Source: Synoicihabitans lomoniglobus
GTDB taxonomy: Bacteria; Verrucomicrobiota; Verrucomicrobiia; Opitutales; Opitutaceae
NCBI RefSeq assembly: GCF_029023725.1
Contig: NZ_CP119075.1
Span: 553,501-617,500, forward strand
Length of the DNA: 64,000 nucleotides
Direction of reading: 5' to 3'
Shown one piece after another: positions 46,985-56,174 of this stretch; positions within the stretch are counted from its first letter, which is position 1, and each line of letters begins with the position of its first letter. The notes beneath the pieces were generated by a model, which saw only the letters and a list, made by a program, of their open reading frames with translations, was not told the DNA's origin and did not search any database. The position numbers and the translations under genes are program-made.

Positions 46985-48070
46985 TTAAAACTCGAATTGA
47001 ACCCCGCTTTGCAGAGTGAGTCGGCCTTTTTCCGCCGGCGTGAAACCGGTGTAGAGCGCGCCAAGTGAACCGTATCCCGCGAGCACCGTGGTGGGAATGG
47101 GGCCGAGGACGTTATCGTAGTCGTATTTGGCGGTGAGGTTCAGCGCGATATTGTCGGTCAACGCGGCCTTGATGGTCACCTCGGCGAGCAGGTTCCAGTT
47201 GTCGGTTTCCTCCACGGCCACTCGATATTTCAGTCGTTGAACCATGGATACACGCTCGTTGAAGTGATATTCGAAGCGTTCGAGGAAACCGGCGGCGATG
47301 TTCCAGTCACCGTCGTAGACGCTGCCTTTCTTGAATTCCGTGAGAGCGATGCCGGGGATGAGGTCGAACTTGGTTCGCTCGGTATCAACTATTTTGAAGC
47401 CGTAGCCGAAGATCTGCTCAAAATCGTGATCGATGTTCGAAATTTTATCCACCGAGTAGAAGGTCTGCGAGAGCCAGTAGTTCTGGTCGGACAGGATTTG
47501 GGTGAACTTCAACGTGCCGGAATAGGCGTCGGCCACGGTTCCCGCGGGTTCATAAGTCGCCTTGGCGTAGTTGGCATTGAATTCCCAGAGCTGCGCAGGA
47601 GTGATACGCAGGACGGTGGCGGACATATTGTAGTTGGAGGTCTCACCTTGCAAACCGAGGGCCGCGCCCGTGGAAGGAGCACCGGCGGGAATACCGGGAC
47701 CCAGGGTGCCTTGTTTATAGCTGGGCGAGCTGTAGTTTCCGCTGATGGAGAAGATACGCTTCCACACGGGAGCATGGGGATTCTTGGCGCTTTCAGCTTG
47801 AGCGACTTCCATGGGCGTGGGAGCGGTGGCGGCTTGGACCGAGGCCGCCTTGGTGGTGCCGGAGGCACTCGCGGTCGAGGTGCTTTCGACGTCACTGCGG
47901 GCAACTGATATCTCACCGATTAAATCGGCGTTGATTACGATTGTCTCGCTGGTTTCTGATTTAACGGCACCTACGATTACGGTGCCGTTTTTGAGTTTGA
48001 TCGTTGCCGCCGAAGCCGTGAAGGCTGAGAAACTGGTCAACGCCAGTAGGGTAAGCAGGGAAGAGCGCAT
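46985..48070 (-). CDS. DUF481-family outer-membrane protein
   Basis: A 361-residue exported protein. Signal peptide MRSSLLTLLALTSFSAFTA; then a small SH3-like leading part (IKLKNGTVIVGAVKSETSET) that is common in DUF481 proteins of this group. The rest has alternating beta-strand pattern (LWEFNANYAKATYEP; LSQTFYSVDKIS; FLERFEYHFNERVSM; LNLTAKYDYDN) and ends in Phe (LQSGVQFEF), as outer-membrane barrels do. The family includes salt-stress-induced YdiY. Monocistronic, divergent from the decarboxylase operon; its terminator is shared with the opposite gene. Confidence 0.88.
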   Translation of the reverse strand: MRSSLLTLLALTSFSAFTASAATIKLKNGTVIVGAVKSETSETIVINADLIGEISVARSDVESTSTASASGTTKAASVQAATAPTPMEVAQAESAKNPHAPVWKRIFSISGNYSSPSYKQGTLGPGIPAGAPSTGAALGLQGETSNYNMSATVLRITPAQLWEFNANYAKATYEPAGTVADAYSGTLKFTQILSDQNYWLSQTFYSVDKISNIDHDFEQIFGYGFKIVDTERTKFDLIPGIALTEFKKGSVYDGDWNIAAGFLERFEYHFNERVSMVQRLKYRVAVEETDNWNLLAEVTIKAALTDNIALNLTAKYDYDNVLGPIPTTVLAGYGSLGALYTGFTPAEKGRLTLQSGVQFEF

Positions 48071-48174
48071 CGTGCGAAAATAACGCCATTAATTCTGTTC
48101 ACTAGCAATGCTAAACGCCGGAGCAACAAAACCTTCGATCAGCCGGACCGGGACGATGTTTATACCGACAAATC

Positions 48175-48185
48175 CTTATCATAAG
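48175..48185. promoter_or_regulatory. Short palindrome in the DUF481/decarboxylase divergent region
   Basis: cttat-c-ataag is a perfect 5-1-5 palindrome 72 bases before the decarboxylase start and about 105 bases before the DUF481 start. The 186-base divergent region is noticeably AT-richer than its surroundings, as promoters are. I cannot assign a regulator. Confidence 0.3.
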
Positions 48186-48256
48186 CATTGCGGGCAGTAT
48201 TCCCTACCTGGATTTATCGGGAGTTGAGGGAGCCCTGATCGCACCCTTCGTTTGCT

Positions 48257-49504
48257 ATGTCATCTTTACCCCGTTCGACCCCATTGAAACTGCCTTCCAA
48301 ACCTTCCCAGGCGGTTTCGTGGTGGCGGCGGGAAGGGCTGGGCTACGAAAACGGTCGATTGCACATGGCCGGTCAGGATTTAGGCGCACTGGCGAACGCC
48401 TTTCCCGCGCCGTTGTATGTTTATGATGCCAATCGCGCACGCGAAAATCTGAACCGAATCAAAACCGCGTTACTCGGCGGGGCGGCGTGCGGCCGCGTGT
48501 TTTATGCCATGAAGGCCAATCGTCATGTGCCTTTGCTGATGGCTTTGCGCGCAACCGGCCAATGCGGACTGGATGTGTGTTCTCCGGGAGAGCTGCTTTT
48601 GGCGCGAGAATGTGGGTTTGCGGAGGAGGAGATTACCTATACGGGAACGGCCATGTCTCCGGCGGATTTGGCGGTGATCCAGCGTTTTCCCCGGATCGCA
48701 CTGAATTGCGATTCCATGGCGGCGGTGGAACTGGTGGCTCGCCACATGCCAGGTCGACGAATCGGACTGCGCATCGACCCAGCGGTGGGTATCGGTTACC
48801 GGCAGAATCCTCGTTTGGACTATGCGGGCATCGGGATTTCAAAGTTCGGCATCCTCCTTGAGGACCTGCCGGCGGCGGTCGCACGGGCGCGCGCCGCAGG
48901 GCTCGTGATCGAAGGTCTGCATGTGCACGCGGGGTGTGGGTTTCTGACTCCGCAATTGCCGCTCTGGGATCGCGTGCTGGCTCGACTGCGAGCGGCGATC
49001 ACCAGCGTGGGAACCGTGCGATACGTTAATCTCGGCGGTGGATTGGGGATTCCGTTGGTGGCGCGCGATCGTCCACTGGATCTGGACGCTTGGACGCGCA
49101 TATTGCGGAAGCATTTTGGTTCCGCCGCGCACGAGGTGTGGATCGAGCCCGGGGACTATATCGTTAAGGATGCCGGGGTCCTGTTGTTGGAAGTTACCGC
49201 CGTTGAGACCAAAGCGGAGCAGGTGTTTGTGCGAGTGAATGGAGGTTTCAACCTGCATCCTGAACCGCTGTTCTACCAACTGCCTCTTGAACCGGCTTCC
49301 GTGGTCGCAGGGGGGCACCGGGGTCGGGTGACCCTTGCCGGCAACATCAATGAAGCTCACGATTTGTGGGCCCAGAATGTGCTCATGACCATGCCAACGG
49401 CGGGTGATGTGCTGGCATTGCTCAATGCCGGCGGATACGGCGCTGCCATGGCCTCATCCCATTGCCTGCGAGGTGAATATTCCCAATATTTGATATGGAG
49501 TTAA
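48257..49504 (+). CDS. PLP-dependent decarboxylase, DAP/ornithine-decarboxylase fold (fold III)
   Basis: A 415-residue enzyme of the alanine-racemase/group IV decarboxylase fold. The PLP-binding Lys is in FYAMKANRHVPLL. DVCSPGELLLA, GLHVHAGCGF, VRYVNLGGGLGIP and VWIEPGDYIVKDAG are DapDC-type motifs (PLP phosphate at GGG; active-site EPG). The C-terminal domain has CLRGEYS, but the exact CxSxD motif of standard LysA is not plain, so the substrate may not be meso-DAP. Such divergent LysA-like enzymes serve in secondary metabolism. It heads a seven-gene overlapping operon and overlaps the next gene by 10 bp, giving strong coupling. I infer it makes an amine or modified amino acid for this system. 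Confidence 0.88.
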   Translation: MSSLPRSTPLKLPSKPSQAVSWWRREGLGYENGRLHMAGQDLGALANAFPAPLYVYDANRARENLNRIKTALLGGAACGRVFYAMKANRHVPLLMALRATGQCGLDVCSPGELLLARECGFAEEEITYTGTAMSPADLAVIQRFPRIALNCDSMAAVELVARHMPGRRIGLRIDPAVGIGYRQNPRLDYAGIGISKFGILLEDLPAAVARARAAGLVIEGLHVHAGCGFLTPQLPLWDRVLARLRAAITSVGTVRYVNLGGGLGIPLVARDRPLDLDAWTRILRKHFGSAAHEVWIEPGDYIVKDAGVLLLEVTAVETKAEQVFVRVNGGFNLHPEPLFYQLPLEPASVVAGGHRGRVTLAGNINEAHDLWAQNVLMTMPTAGDVLALLNAGGYGAAMASSHCLRGEYSQYLIWS

Positions 49505-50340
49505 CGGCCAAATCCGCTTCCTGGCGTCGTCTACCGTGGGTATTGGCCGTATTGGAAACTTTGGAAGCGCAGACTTCGATCGCGCCCGCCCGCAGGGTTC
49601 AGGACCTGGAGTTGCAACGCATGATCGCATATGCCGATGGCGACGGCGAGCAATTGGCTCGTGCGATCCTGCGTCGATTGGCCGGGGAACCGTTGGCTTA
49701 CATTGTGGGAGAATTGGAGTTTGGGGGCCGTTTTTTTTGGGCGGACCAACGGGCCTATATCACCGATCCGGAGACCATTTGGCTGGTGCGCGAAGTGGTG
49801 GCGGAAATTCGAAATTTCGAGCAAATTCATCAACGTTGGCCGGTTGTGGCGGAATTTGGCGTGGGGGGAGGGGCTTTAAGTATTTCGGTCAAACTGGAGT
49901 GTCCCGAGGTCACTATCATCGGACTCGATATCGATGACAACGCGCTCGCAGTAGGCCGTCTCAATGCGCTGCGGCATGGGGTGGCGATTGAGCTGCTGGA
50001 AAGTAACTTGTTCAGTGCGTGGTCGGATCGAGGCGCGCCGGATTTGATCTTTGGTGATCCGCCCTGGGGAGGGGAGGACGACCTTTACGACGAAGTTAGG
50101 GATGCGGCGCACTACCACGCGATGCCGGCGGCTTCTGCGTTTCCCGTGGGAGGGGTGACCGGAGCACATCAACAATTGCTGCAGGACGTTTACGAGCGAC
50201 GATGGACCAGCCGGCTGATATTAAATGCCGGAGTTTTACGGGACGAACCGCTCGCAGAATTGACGCGACAGTCTGCATGGCACGAAATCCGGCATCCTGC
50301 CCCCGACCTCGCCTTGTTGGTGGCCCAAATGCATCGATGA
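49495..50340 (+). CDS. HemK/PrmC-like SAM-dependent methyltransferase
   Basis: A 281-residue protein with an N-terminal helical part then a class I methyltransferase domain (VVAEFGVGGGALSISVKL; IIGLDIDDNALAVGRLNAL). The PrmC-like arrangement before the SAM site is LAGEPLAYIVGELEFGGRFF. The catalytic site, normally NPPY, is FGDPPWGG here, a DPPW form as found in some amino-methyltransferases acting on bases. So the substrate is probably not the release-factor glutamine. Overlaps the decarboxylase by 10 bp and the next gene by 4 bp. I infer N-methylation of an amine or amide in this pathway, unproven. Confidence 0.8.
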   Translation: MELTAKSASWRRLPWVLAVLETLEAQTSIAPARRVQDLELQRMIAYADGDGEQLARAILRRLAGEPLAYIVGELEFGGRFFWADQRAYITDPETIWLVREVVAEIRNFEQIHQRWPVVAEFGVGGGALSISVKLECPEVTIIGLDIDDNALAVGRLNALRHGVAIELLESNLFSAWSDRGAPDLIFGDPPWGGEDDLYDEVRDAAHYHAMPAASAFPVGGVTGAHQQLLQDVYERRWTSRLILNAGVLRDEPLAELTRQSAWHEIRHPAPDLALLVAQMHR

Positions 50341-51092
50341 GATCTACCCCTCCATTCTTGCCGGATTCCGATCAGAATTCCGGCGCGGGTCTGACCGCAC
50401 GCAATCTCGTCGCTTGGGACAAGCTCTATGCTTCGACTCCCGAATTGGTGTGGGGACGAGCCGCAGCCGGCTTTTTACCGGAGTTCGTTACCGAGACGTG
50501 CGGGGATGCGAGGCGTTTTCGGCACGCCTTGGATGCGGCCACGGGAGAGGGGCGCAACCTGGCATTTCTGACCACGCGGGCTGAGGCGGTAACCGGGTGT
50601 GATGGATCGGCGGAAGCGTTGGCCAAGTTTTCGGCGAACGAATCTCCGGCCATACAGTTGGTTTGCGCAGCGTTGGATCGGTTGCCGTTCGCGGACGACA
50701 GTTTTGATTTCATTCTGCTTTGCGACACCGTGGAGACCTTGCCGGATCCGGTGCCGGTTTTGCGCGAGTTGCGCCGCGTGGCTGCGCCCGGAGCGCGACT
50801 GGTATGCAACATCCCACCGCCTGAGGGCGATGTCGCGGGTGAGGATATGGCGCCCGCGGGGGAGGACGGTTTTTTTTATCAGGATCGATATTACTATCGT
50901 TTTTTTGAAGCGGCGGCAGCAGCAGCCTTGTTAAAGCGCGGAGGGTGGCGAGTGCTGCAAGAGCGGGAGATGGAATGGGTCGAGCCGGCGCACCCGGGGT
51001 TTCGCGCGCACGATCACACTCATCGAAGCAACGTGTTTTTGGCCGAGCCCGATTCAGGGGAGGTTGAAAGCGGCACCACGGCGCATGACTAA
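50337..51092 (+). CDS. Class I SAM-dependent methyltransferase (UbiE/Methyltransf_11-like)
   Basis: A 251-residue protein starting at the ATG overlapping the preceding stop (ATGA). Motif I is ALDAATGEGRNLAFL, followed by the acidic loop VTGCDGSAEAL; CAALDRLPFADDSFDFILLCDTVETL is motif II with D-x-x-x. LRELRRVAAPGARLV is motif III. Typical of small-molecule methyltransferases. Its ORF extends into the previous gene, but the coupling and family start support 50337. Likely acts on the same product as the HemK-like gene or the decarboxylase. Overlaps the next gene by 8 bp. Confidence 0.87.
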   Translation: MRSTPPFLPDSDQNSGAGLTARNLVAWDKLYASTPELVWGRAAAGFLPEFVTETCGDARRFRHALDAATGEGRNLAFLTTRAEAVTGCDGSAEALAKFSANESPAIQLVCAALDRLPFADDSFDFILLCDTVETLPDPVPVLRELRRVAAPGARLVCNIPPPEGDVAGEDMAPAGEDGFFYQDRYYYRFFEAAAAAALLKRGGWRVLQEREMEWVEPAHPGFRAHDHTHRSNVFLAEPDSGEVESGTTAHD

Positions 51093-54000
51093 GGCCTATC
51101 GTTTCAAAGCCGGTGATCCTTGGCGGGTGGTGCCGTTCATGTTCCTGGGCGCCATTCTGCAGGCAGGGTTGGCTATCGGAATCAGTGCCGCCGATTCGTT
51201 GTTTATTTCCCATGTCGGGGCGGATCGGCTGCCAGTGATTTACGCCTGTATGCCGGTAATCATGCTGGCATATATCGCGGGCTACACCCGACTGCTGAAT
51301 CGATGGGGCATCGATAGACTTTTTGTCGTTACGATCGGAGTATTGGTGGTGGGGGGCGTCGCGTTTGCGGTGTTGTTGCGCGGCGAACACACGTCGCTCC
51401 CGGTGTATTTCGCGGCCAAGTTTTACGGGTCCCTGTGGTATATCGCGCTGTATTCCTTGTTATGGAATTTCATCGACGGTTTCTTTGATCTCAGTGAGGC
51501 GAAACGCTTGTTTGGGCTAATCGCCGGCGGATCTGCGGTGGGGGCGATCGGGGGCGGATTTGTGGTGACTCATTTGTCGGAAATAATCGGAGTCGCGGGA
51601 CTGTTCGGCATCTGGGCGGGCAGTGTGCTGTTCGCGTTGCCGGTTCACCGTTGGATCGTCCATCATGTTCCGCGAGTCGCCGGAGAAGATGCCGGGGAGG
51701 AAGAAGAGGGTGAGTCCAGCCTCGCGGACACCCTGCGCAACATCATCGGATCGCGTTATGTGACGGCCTTCACGCTGGTGATTTTCCTGACATTGATCAC
51801 GGCGACGTTGTGCGAATTTCGCTACTATTCGATTTTCGAGAAGCACTATCCGGACGAAGCGGCGTTGGCGGCCTTGTTCGGAAAGCTCTATGCCGGGGTC
51901 AACGTCTTCAATCTCGTCGTCACGTTGATTTTGTTTCGCACCCTCGTGCGTTGGGTGGGGGTGCGCAACGTCGCGCTGATTCAACCGGTGATCTATCTGG
52001 GCGTGTTCGGTTTCCTATTGATGGACGGAGGCATGGTGGCCGCGTTGTTTGGTTTTGTGGCCTACCAAGGCGTGATGACGTCCATCGACTACAACAACCA
52101 GAACCTGTTGTTTAGTGTCCTGCCGGAAAAAGGAAAGGAGCGCACCCGCACTTTCATCGAAGGCATCTGCGAACCCCTGGCCACGGCCAGTGCCGGTGTG
52201 CTGTTGTTGGGCGCGCAGTATTTTCTATCCGACACGGGGATTTCGGGCATTGGTTTTGGCACGGCGTTGGCGTGTTTGGTTTTGGCGTTGGTGTTGCGCG
52301 TGGAGTTTTTGAAATCGATGACCGCCAATGTCCGCCGCAGTTGGCTCGACTTCAGTGGGGCGGGTAAGGACGTCGCTTTTGTTCAAAAAGAGGATGAGGT
52401 GTTTCTGCGCACCCGCGCGGATGATCAGGCGGCTCCGGAGCATGAACGACTCGCCGCCTTGGAACGATTGTGGCAGTTGCAACCCATCGAAACGGTGGAG
52501 CGCGTATTGGCGTGGTTGCCCGCCATGAGCCTGGAGTCGCGGCGGGCAGTGCGTGGGCTCCTGCGGGAGATTTTACTGACGGATGATCCGGCGATCGTGG
52601 ATCGTTGTCTCAGTTGGGCGGAACAATACGGGGCGGATTGCGACGCGTATGTTTTGGAGCATTTTGGTCGTCGTCGCCTGGTGCCGCTGGGGGTCGGGCG
52701 GCGCCGCGTGCAAATGGCCGATCCGCGCGATCGAGCGGCGGGGGCGATTGTTTTGTGGGAAAGCAATGATGTTTCCGATGTGCAGATCGCCCTGAAGACA
52801 ATCGACCGCTTGCTGGATGGTGAGCCGACTGAGGCCGAGGCGGGATGGCATGCGCTCGGAGTGTTGGGCGAAATGCGATTCATTCCCCGTATCCTGCCGC
52901 ATCTCCGCGACACGAATCCGCACCTACGCCTGCGGGCGATCGAAGTGCTACTCCAGTTGACCGGACCGGAATCATCCCGCGTCCAACCCGAATTGCTGCA
53001 ATTGATCTCGACCAGTCGCCGACCCGAGGAACGGTTGTTGGTCATCGGAGCGCTGGCGCGCATCAACGATTCGGCGATCATCGAGCCTTTGCTGAAATCC
53101 ATCGGTGACATGGTTCCGCAGGAACGGCGGGAGCTGGAGCATCTACTGATTGGCTTTGGTCCCCGCGCCGTTCCGGCTTCTATCAAAGTTTTACGCGGGA
53201 CAACCTACTCCCTGGCGTCCCGGTCCATTGCCGCGCGGGCGCTGGCTCGAGTGGCGTTTCCGCAACTCGAACTCATGGTGCCTGAGTTGATTGAGGACAT
53301 CGTGCGGCGCGCATATCGGGTGGTCGCTTTTCGCCACATTTTACGTCAGCATGCCGATCGTGGCCCCGGAACAGCGGCATTGGCGTTGGTTTACCACGAT
53401 CTGCCCCGGCTGATGCTGGAGCTGGTGTTGGAACTGCTCAGCGTGATCGGCCGGTTGTCCAGTTACGATTCGATCGTGGCGGCGTTGCGAGCGGAGAACG
53501 GTCGCGAGCGTGGTTACGCGTTGGAGAGCATTGAACAAGCCTGCGGCCGCCAGTTGTTCGAGCGCTTGTTTCCGATCCTCGACGAGCAATCCGACGAGGA
53601 CATCATCGCCAAGGGTGAAAAATTTGGGGTGCGAACTGATGGTTCGCTGGACACAATCGTGCAACGATCCCGCAAGGCGGTGTTTCCGCTGGAAGCATCG
53701 GCGGCGCTGCAGGCGGCGGTGGAAGCCGAACCCCATCGAGCGCGGGATATCTGCTTGGAAACCTTGCAGGAGCAATCCCATCCCATGGTGCGAGGCACCG
53801 CCCGAGTGCTCATGCGCCGCACGGATGCCAATGCCTCCCCCACCTCCACGGTGGTGGAGCGCGTTCGTGAGTTGTCGCGCCATGCATTTTTTCGCAACTG
53901 GGGCGTGCGGTCGCTGGAGGCGGTGGGTCTGCAGTTGGAGGAATGCTGGCATGAGCCCGGGGAGGTTGTGGTGGATACGGGGCAACGGATGGCCCGATTT

Positions 54001-54243
54001 GGAGTGGCGATGGAAGGCGGGTTTCGTTCGATGAACGATGAAGGGCAGATTCGCGATTTGCCGGCACCGTCCGACTTCGGGCGGGAGTCGCTGGGTGAGC
54101 TCTGGTCCGCGCAACGTCGCACGGTCACGGTCACGAAGCGGGCTCGTATCATGTGGTTGCCGGCGCATGCCTTGCGGGCGTCGGTGCAGGCCCAGCCCCG
54201 TCTCGCGATTGAACTGTTGGTCTGGAAACTTTCGAACCCGTGA
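51085..54243 (+). CDS. Nucleotide-transporter-like membrane protein with HEAT-repeat and cNMP-like domains
   Basis: A 1052-residue protein. Residues about 10-425 form ten to twelve membrane helices like the Npt1/ADP-ATP-carrier or MFS family (AADSLFISHVGADRLPVIYA; YIALYSLLWNFIDGFFD; LFSVLPEKGKERTRTFIEG). Residues about 470-880 are HEAT-type repeats (LRLRAIEVLLQL; ERLLVIGALARI; SLASRSIAARALARV). Residues about 930-1052 resemble a cyclic nucleotide-binding jelly roll (ECWHEPGEVVVDTGQ; FGRESLGELW) ending in helices. Known related proteins join these three parts; their job is unclear. A transport or receptor complex that reads a nucleotide is my inference. The ATG at 51085 is preferred to a TTG 21 bases upstream. 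Overlaps neighbours by 8 and 4 bp. Confidence 0.85.
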   Translation: MTKAYRFKAGDPWRVVPFMFLGAILQAGLAIGISAADSLFISHVGADRLPVIYACMPVIMLAYIAGYTRLLNRWGIDRLFVVTIGVLVVGGVAFAVLLRGEHTSLPVYFAAKFYGSLWYIALYSLLWNFIDGFFDLSEAKRLFGLIAGGSAVGAIGGGFVVTHLSEIIGVAGLFGIWAGSVLFALPVHRWIVHHVPRVAGEDAGEEEEGESSLADTLRNIIGSRYVTAFTLVIFLTLITATLCEFRYYSIFEKHYPDEAALAALFGKLYAGVNVFNLVVTLILFRTLVRWVGVRNVALIQPVIYLGVFGFLLMDGGMVAALFGFVAYQGVMTSIDYNNQNLLFSVLPEKGKERTRTFIEGICEPLATASAGVLLLGAQYFLSDTGISGIGFGTALACLVLALVLRVEFLKSMTANVRRSWLDFSGAGKDVAFVQKEDEVFLRTRADDQAAPEHERLAALERLWQLQPIETVERVLAWLPAMSLESRRAVRGLLREILLTDDPAIVDRCLSWAEQYGADCDAYVLEHFGRRRLVPLGVGRRRVQMADPRDRAAGAIVLWESNDVSDVQIALKTIDRLLDGEPTEAEAGWHALGVLGEMRFIPRILPHLRDTNPHLRLRAIEVLLQLTGPESSRVQPELLQLISTSRRPEERLLVIGALARINDSAIIEPLLKSIGDMVPQERRELEHLLIGFGPRAVPASIKVLRGTTYSLASRSIAARALARVAFPQLELMVPELIEDIVRRAYRVVAFRHILRQHADRGPGTAALALVYHDLPRLMLELVLELLSVIGRLSSYDSIVAALRAENGRERGYALESIEQACGRQLFERLFPILDEQSDEDIIAKGEKFGVRTDGSLDTIVQRSRKAVFPLEASAALQAAVEAEPHRARDICLETLQEQSHPMVRGTARVLMRRTDANASPTSTVVERVRELSRHAFFRNWGVRSLEAVGLQLEECWHEPGEVVVDTGQRMARFGVAMEGGFRSMNDEGQIRDLPAPSDFGRESLGELWSAQRRTVTVTKRARIMWLPAHALRASVQAQPRLAIELLVWKLSNP

Positions 54244-56174
54244 AACCGCTGCACCTTCACTTCAACGTTCGCACGTGGCTGCAAATTGGGTTGCTGTCCT
54301 CCATCACCGGGGTGGCGATTTGGATCGGTTCCGGACTCTTCGTTTCGTTGCGACGGGTCATCCTTGATGGGTTCGACAAACAGCTCACTTCTCCGAGCGT
54401 GGTGGTGGCGGCTTTTATCGAGCCGGAGGATCACGCTTGGCTGGCCGAACGCCGCAATATTCACGGGTTGGCCTACGCGGAGAAAGAGGATGTCTTTTAT
54501 GCGCTGGCGCAGACCCGGGGGGCGTTTGGTTTGGTGACCATTTCACCACTGACCGGGGTGGTGGCGGACGATGCGGCGGTTTACCTTTCGATGGAACTCC
54601 GGGACCTGGCCGTGGAACCGGTGTCGGGCCGCTTGATCGGGTTGCTGCCGGACGGTTCGCCGGCATGGGTGGATACGGCAACGGGAGAGGTGGCTCCCAT
54701 CGCCGGCGCGCCCGCGGGCTGGCGCGGCATGGCCGACGGTCCGGGGGACGGCGGTATTTGGGTGATTGATACCATGGTCCGGCAGTGGCATCCGCAAACC
54801 GGGGCGTGGGCCGCGGCGCAGGCCGTGCCGGAGGTGCATGAGGATCCCATTTTAATGGGGGGCGGACGCGATGGACAAGCCGTGCTGCTCGTCAATCCCT
54901 GGCATCGCAAAATTGTCTCCATGTATCCTGAAAGTGGATACGTGAGTGAAATCGACTGGGCGCACGACGATGCCATGACATGGGAGTGGGGGTTCGACAC
55001 CCGGCGCGAACGTTGGGTGGGAGCGCGCCACAAGCTGGTGCTGATTGATCCCCTCACCGGCACCGAACCGGTGGATCGATTCGCTGCCGCCTATGGCCGG
55101 GAGCAGTCCGACACCTACGCCCGGTTGGTCGAGCCGATGAGACGGTTGCGCGAGCGACTGAAATTGACCTACCTTTACACCCAAATGGTCGAGTCTCCTG
55201 ATTTGATCACCTACGTGCTGGATAGTTCGACGGGGGACGAGCATTCGCCGCTCATGGCCGAGGATATTCTGCCCGCCACGGAGGTGGAAGGGGTGGCGCG
55301 CTTGTTGACCGGAGGTTCGATGCATTTCACCAATTTGGAACGGTGGGAAAACTGGGGTTGGCTGAAATCAGCGTTCGCGCCGATGTTTGCAGCCGACGGT
55401 CGGGTGATGGCCATGGCGGGCACGGATTTTAACGCCAGTGTCATCGAAAACAGCACGCGGCGGGCGTTGCTGATGGTGTTTCTGGTGGGAGCGGCGACGT
55501 TGGTGCTGGCTTCAGGGTGGTCACTGACGATTTCACGTTGGTTGCGCCGTCCCGTGGAGGCGCTCAAGCGTGGTGCCTTGAGCATGGCGGCGGGAGATTT
55601 CCAAGTGTTGGAAGTCAAGGGCTCGCGTGAGGTCAATCAACTCGCGGGAGTGTTTAACCAAGTCAGTGATTCAATGCAGCAGTCGGTCACCAATCTTACG
55701 AGTGAAGTCACCCGTCTGCTGCAGCGACGGGATCGAGCGGAGGTTGCCCGGGTCTTTGCCCGTGATCGCGACGCCAATCTGAGTTTTGCCGATGAACCGG
55801 AAGTTACGGTGCTGCATTCCACTTATGGGCTGGGCGGCGCGACTCGGCATGGGGACGTGGCATTGGTATGGTGGGATATGACCCGGGCCACGACCGCCGT
55901 GCCGTCGATGGGCGCGCTCTGCGCAGTCCCCGGACAGGTGCGAGCTCGTTTCACGTCCTTGTCGGAAAGCGCAGCGCAGCCCCCACGATGGCCGGAAAAC
56001 GTGCGAGCGGTGTTGCGACTCAACCTTCGCACCAATCAGGGCGTTTATTGGGGGCGCGAATCAACTGAGACACCGTTTGCCCGCGGTGTGCCCACGGCGC
56101 TCGAAATGGGATGGGCGGAGTTTGGTCCCGTGTTGAAATTGGAGGAGTATGTGGTGAAGGAGGCGGGGACATGA
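54240..56174 (+). CDS. HAMP-domain membrane sensor with large extracytoplasmic domain
   Basis: A 644-residue protein with a GTG start inside the preceding stop. TM1 is WLQIGLLSSITGVAIWIGSG; an extracytoplasmic domain (about 40-405) with WD/propeller-like pieces (SPAWVDTATGEVAPI; DTMVRQWHPQTGAW) follows; TM2 is about 418-440 (VFLVGAATLVLASGWSLTI). The HAMP domain (RRPVEALKRGALSMAAGDF) continues into a coiled coil (about 475-515). The last 130 residues are weakly like a PP2C/SpoIIE domain (GDVALVWWDMTRATTAVPSM) but lack its metal-binding acidic residues as I read them. A membrane receptor is certain, the output is not. Overlaps the next gene by 4 bp. Confidence 0.8.
   Translation: MKPLHLHFNVRTWLQIGLLSSITGVAIWIGSGLFVSLRRVILDGFDKQLTSPSVVVAAFIEPEDHAWLAERRNIHGLAYAEKEDVFYALAQTRGAFGLVTISPLTGVVADDAAVYLSMELRDLAVEPVSGRLIGLLPDGSPAWVDTATGEVAPIAGAPAGWRGMADGPGDGGIWVIDTMVRQWHPQTGAWAAAQAVPEVHEDPILMGGGRDGQAVLLVNPWHRKIVSMYPESGYVSEIDWAHDDAMTWEWGFDTRRERWVGARHKLVLIDPLTGTEPVDRFAAAYGREQSDTYARLVEPMRRLRERLKLTYLYTQMVESPDLITYVLDSSTGDEHSPLMAEDILPATEVEGVARLLTGGSMHFTNLERWENWGWLKSAFAPMFAADGRVMAMAGTDFNASVIENSTRRALLMVFLVGAATLVLASGWSLTISRWLRRPVEALKRGALSMAAGDFQVLEVKGSREVNQLAGVFNQVSDSMQQSVTNLTSEVTRLLQRRDRAEVARVFARDRDANLSFADEPEVTVLHSTYGLGGATRHGDVALVWWDMTRATTAVPSMGALCAVPGQVRARFTSLSESAAQPPRWPENVRAVLRLNLRTNQGVYWGRESTETPFARGVPTALEMGWAEFGPVLKLEEYVVKEAGT

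Noticed and set aside
48257-49504. House-keeping lysA (diaminopimelate decarboxylase)
   Set aside because: Fold motifs match, but the C-terminal active-site Cys motif is not standard and the gene is tied to a non-lysine operon; kept as a LysA-like enzyme of unknown substrate.
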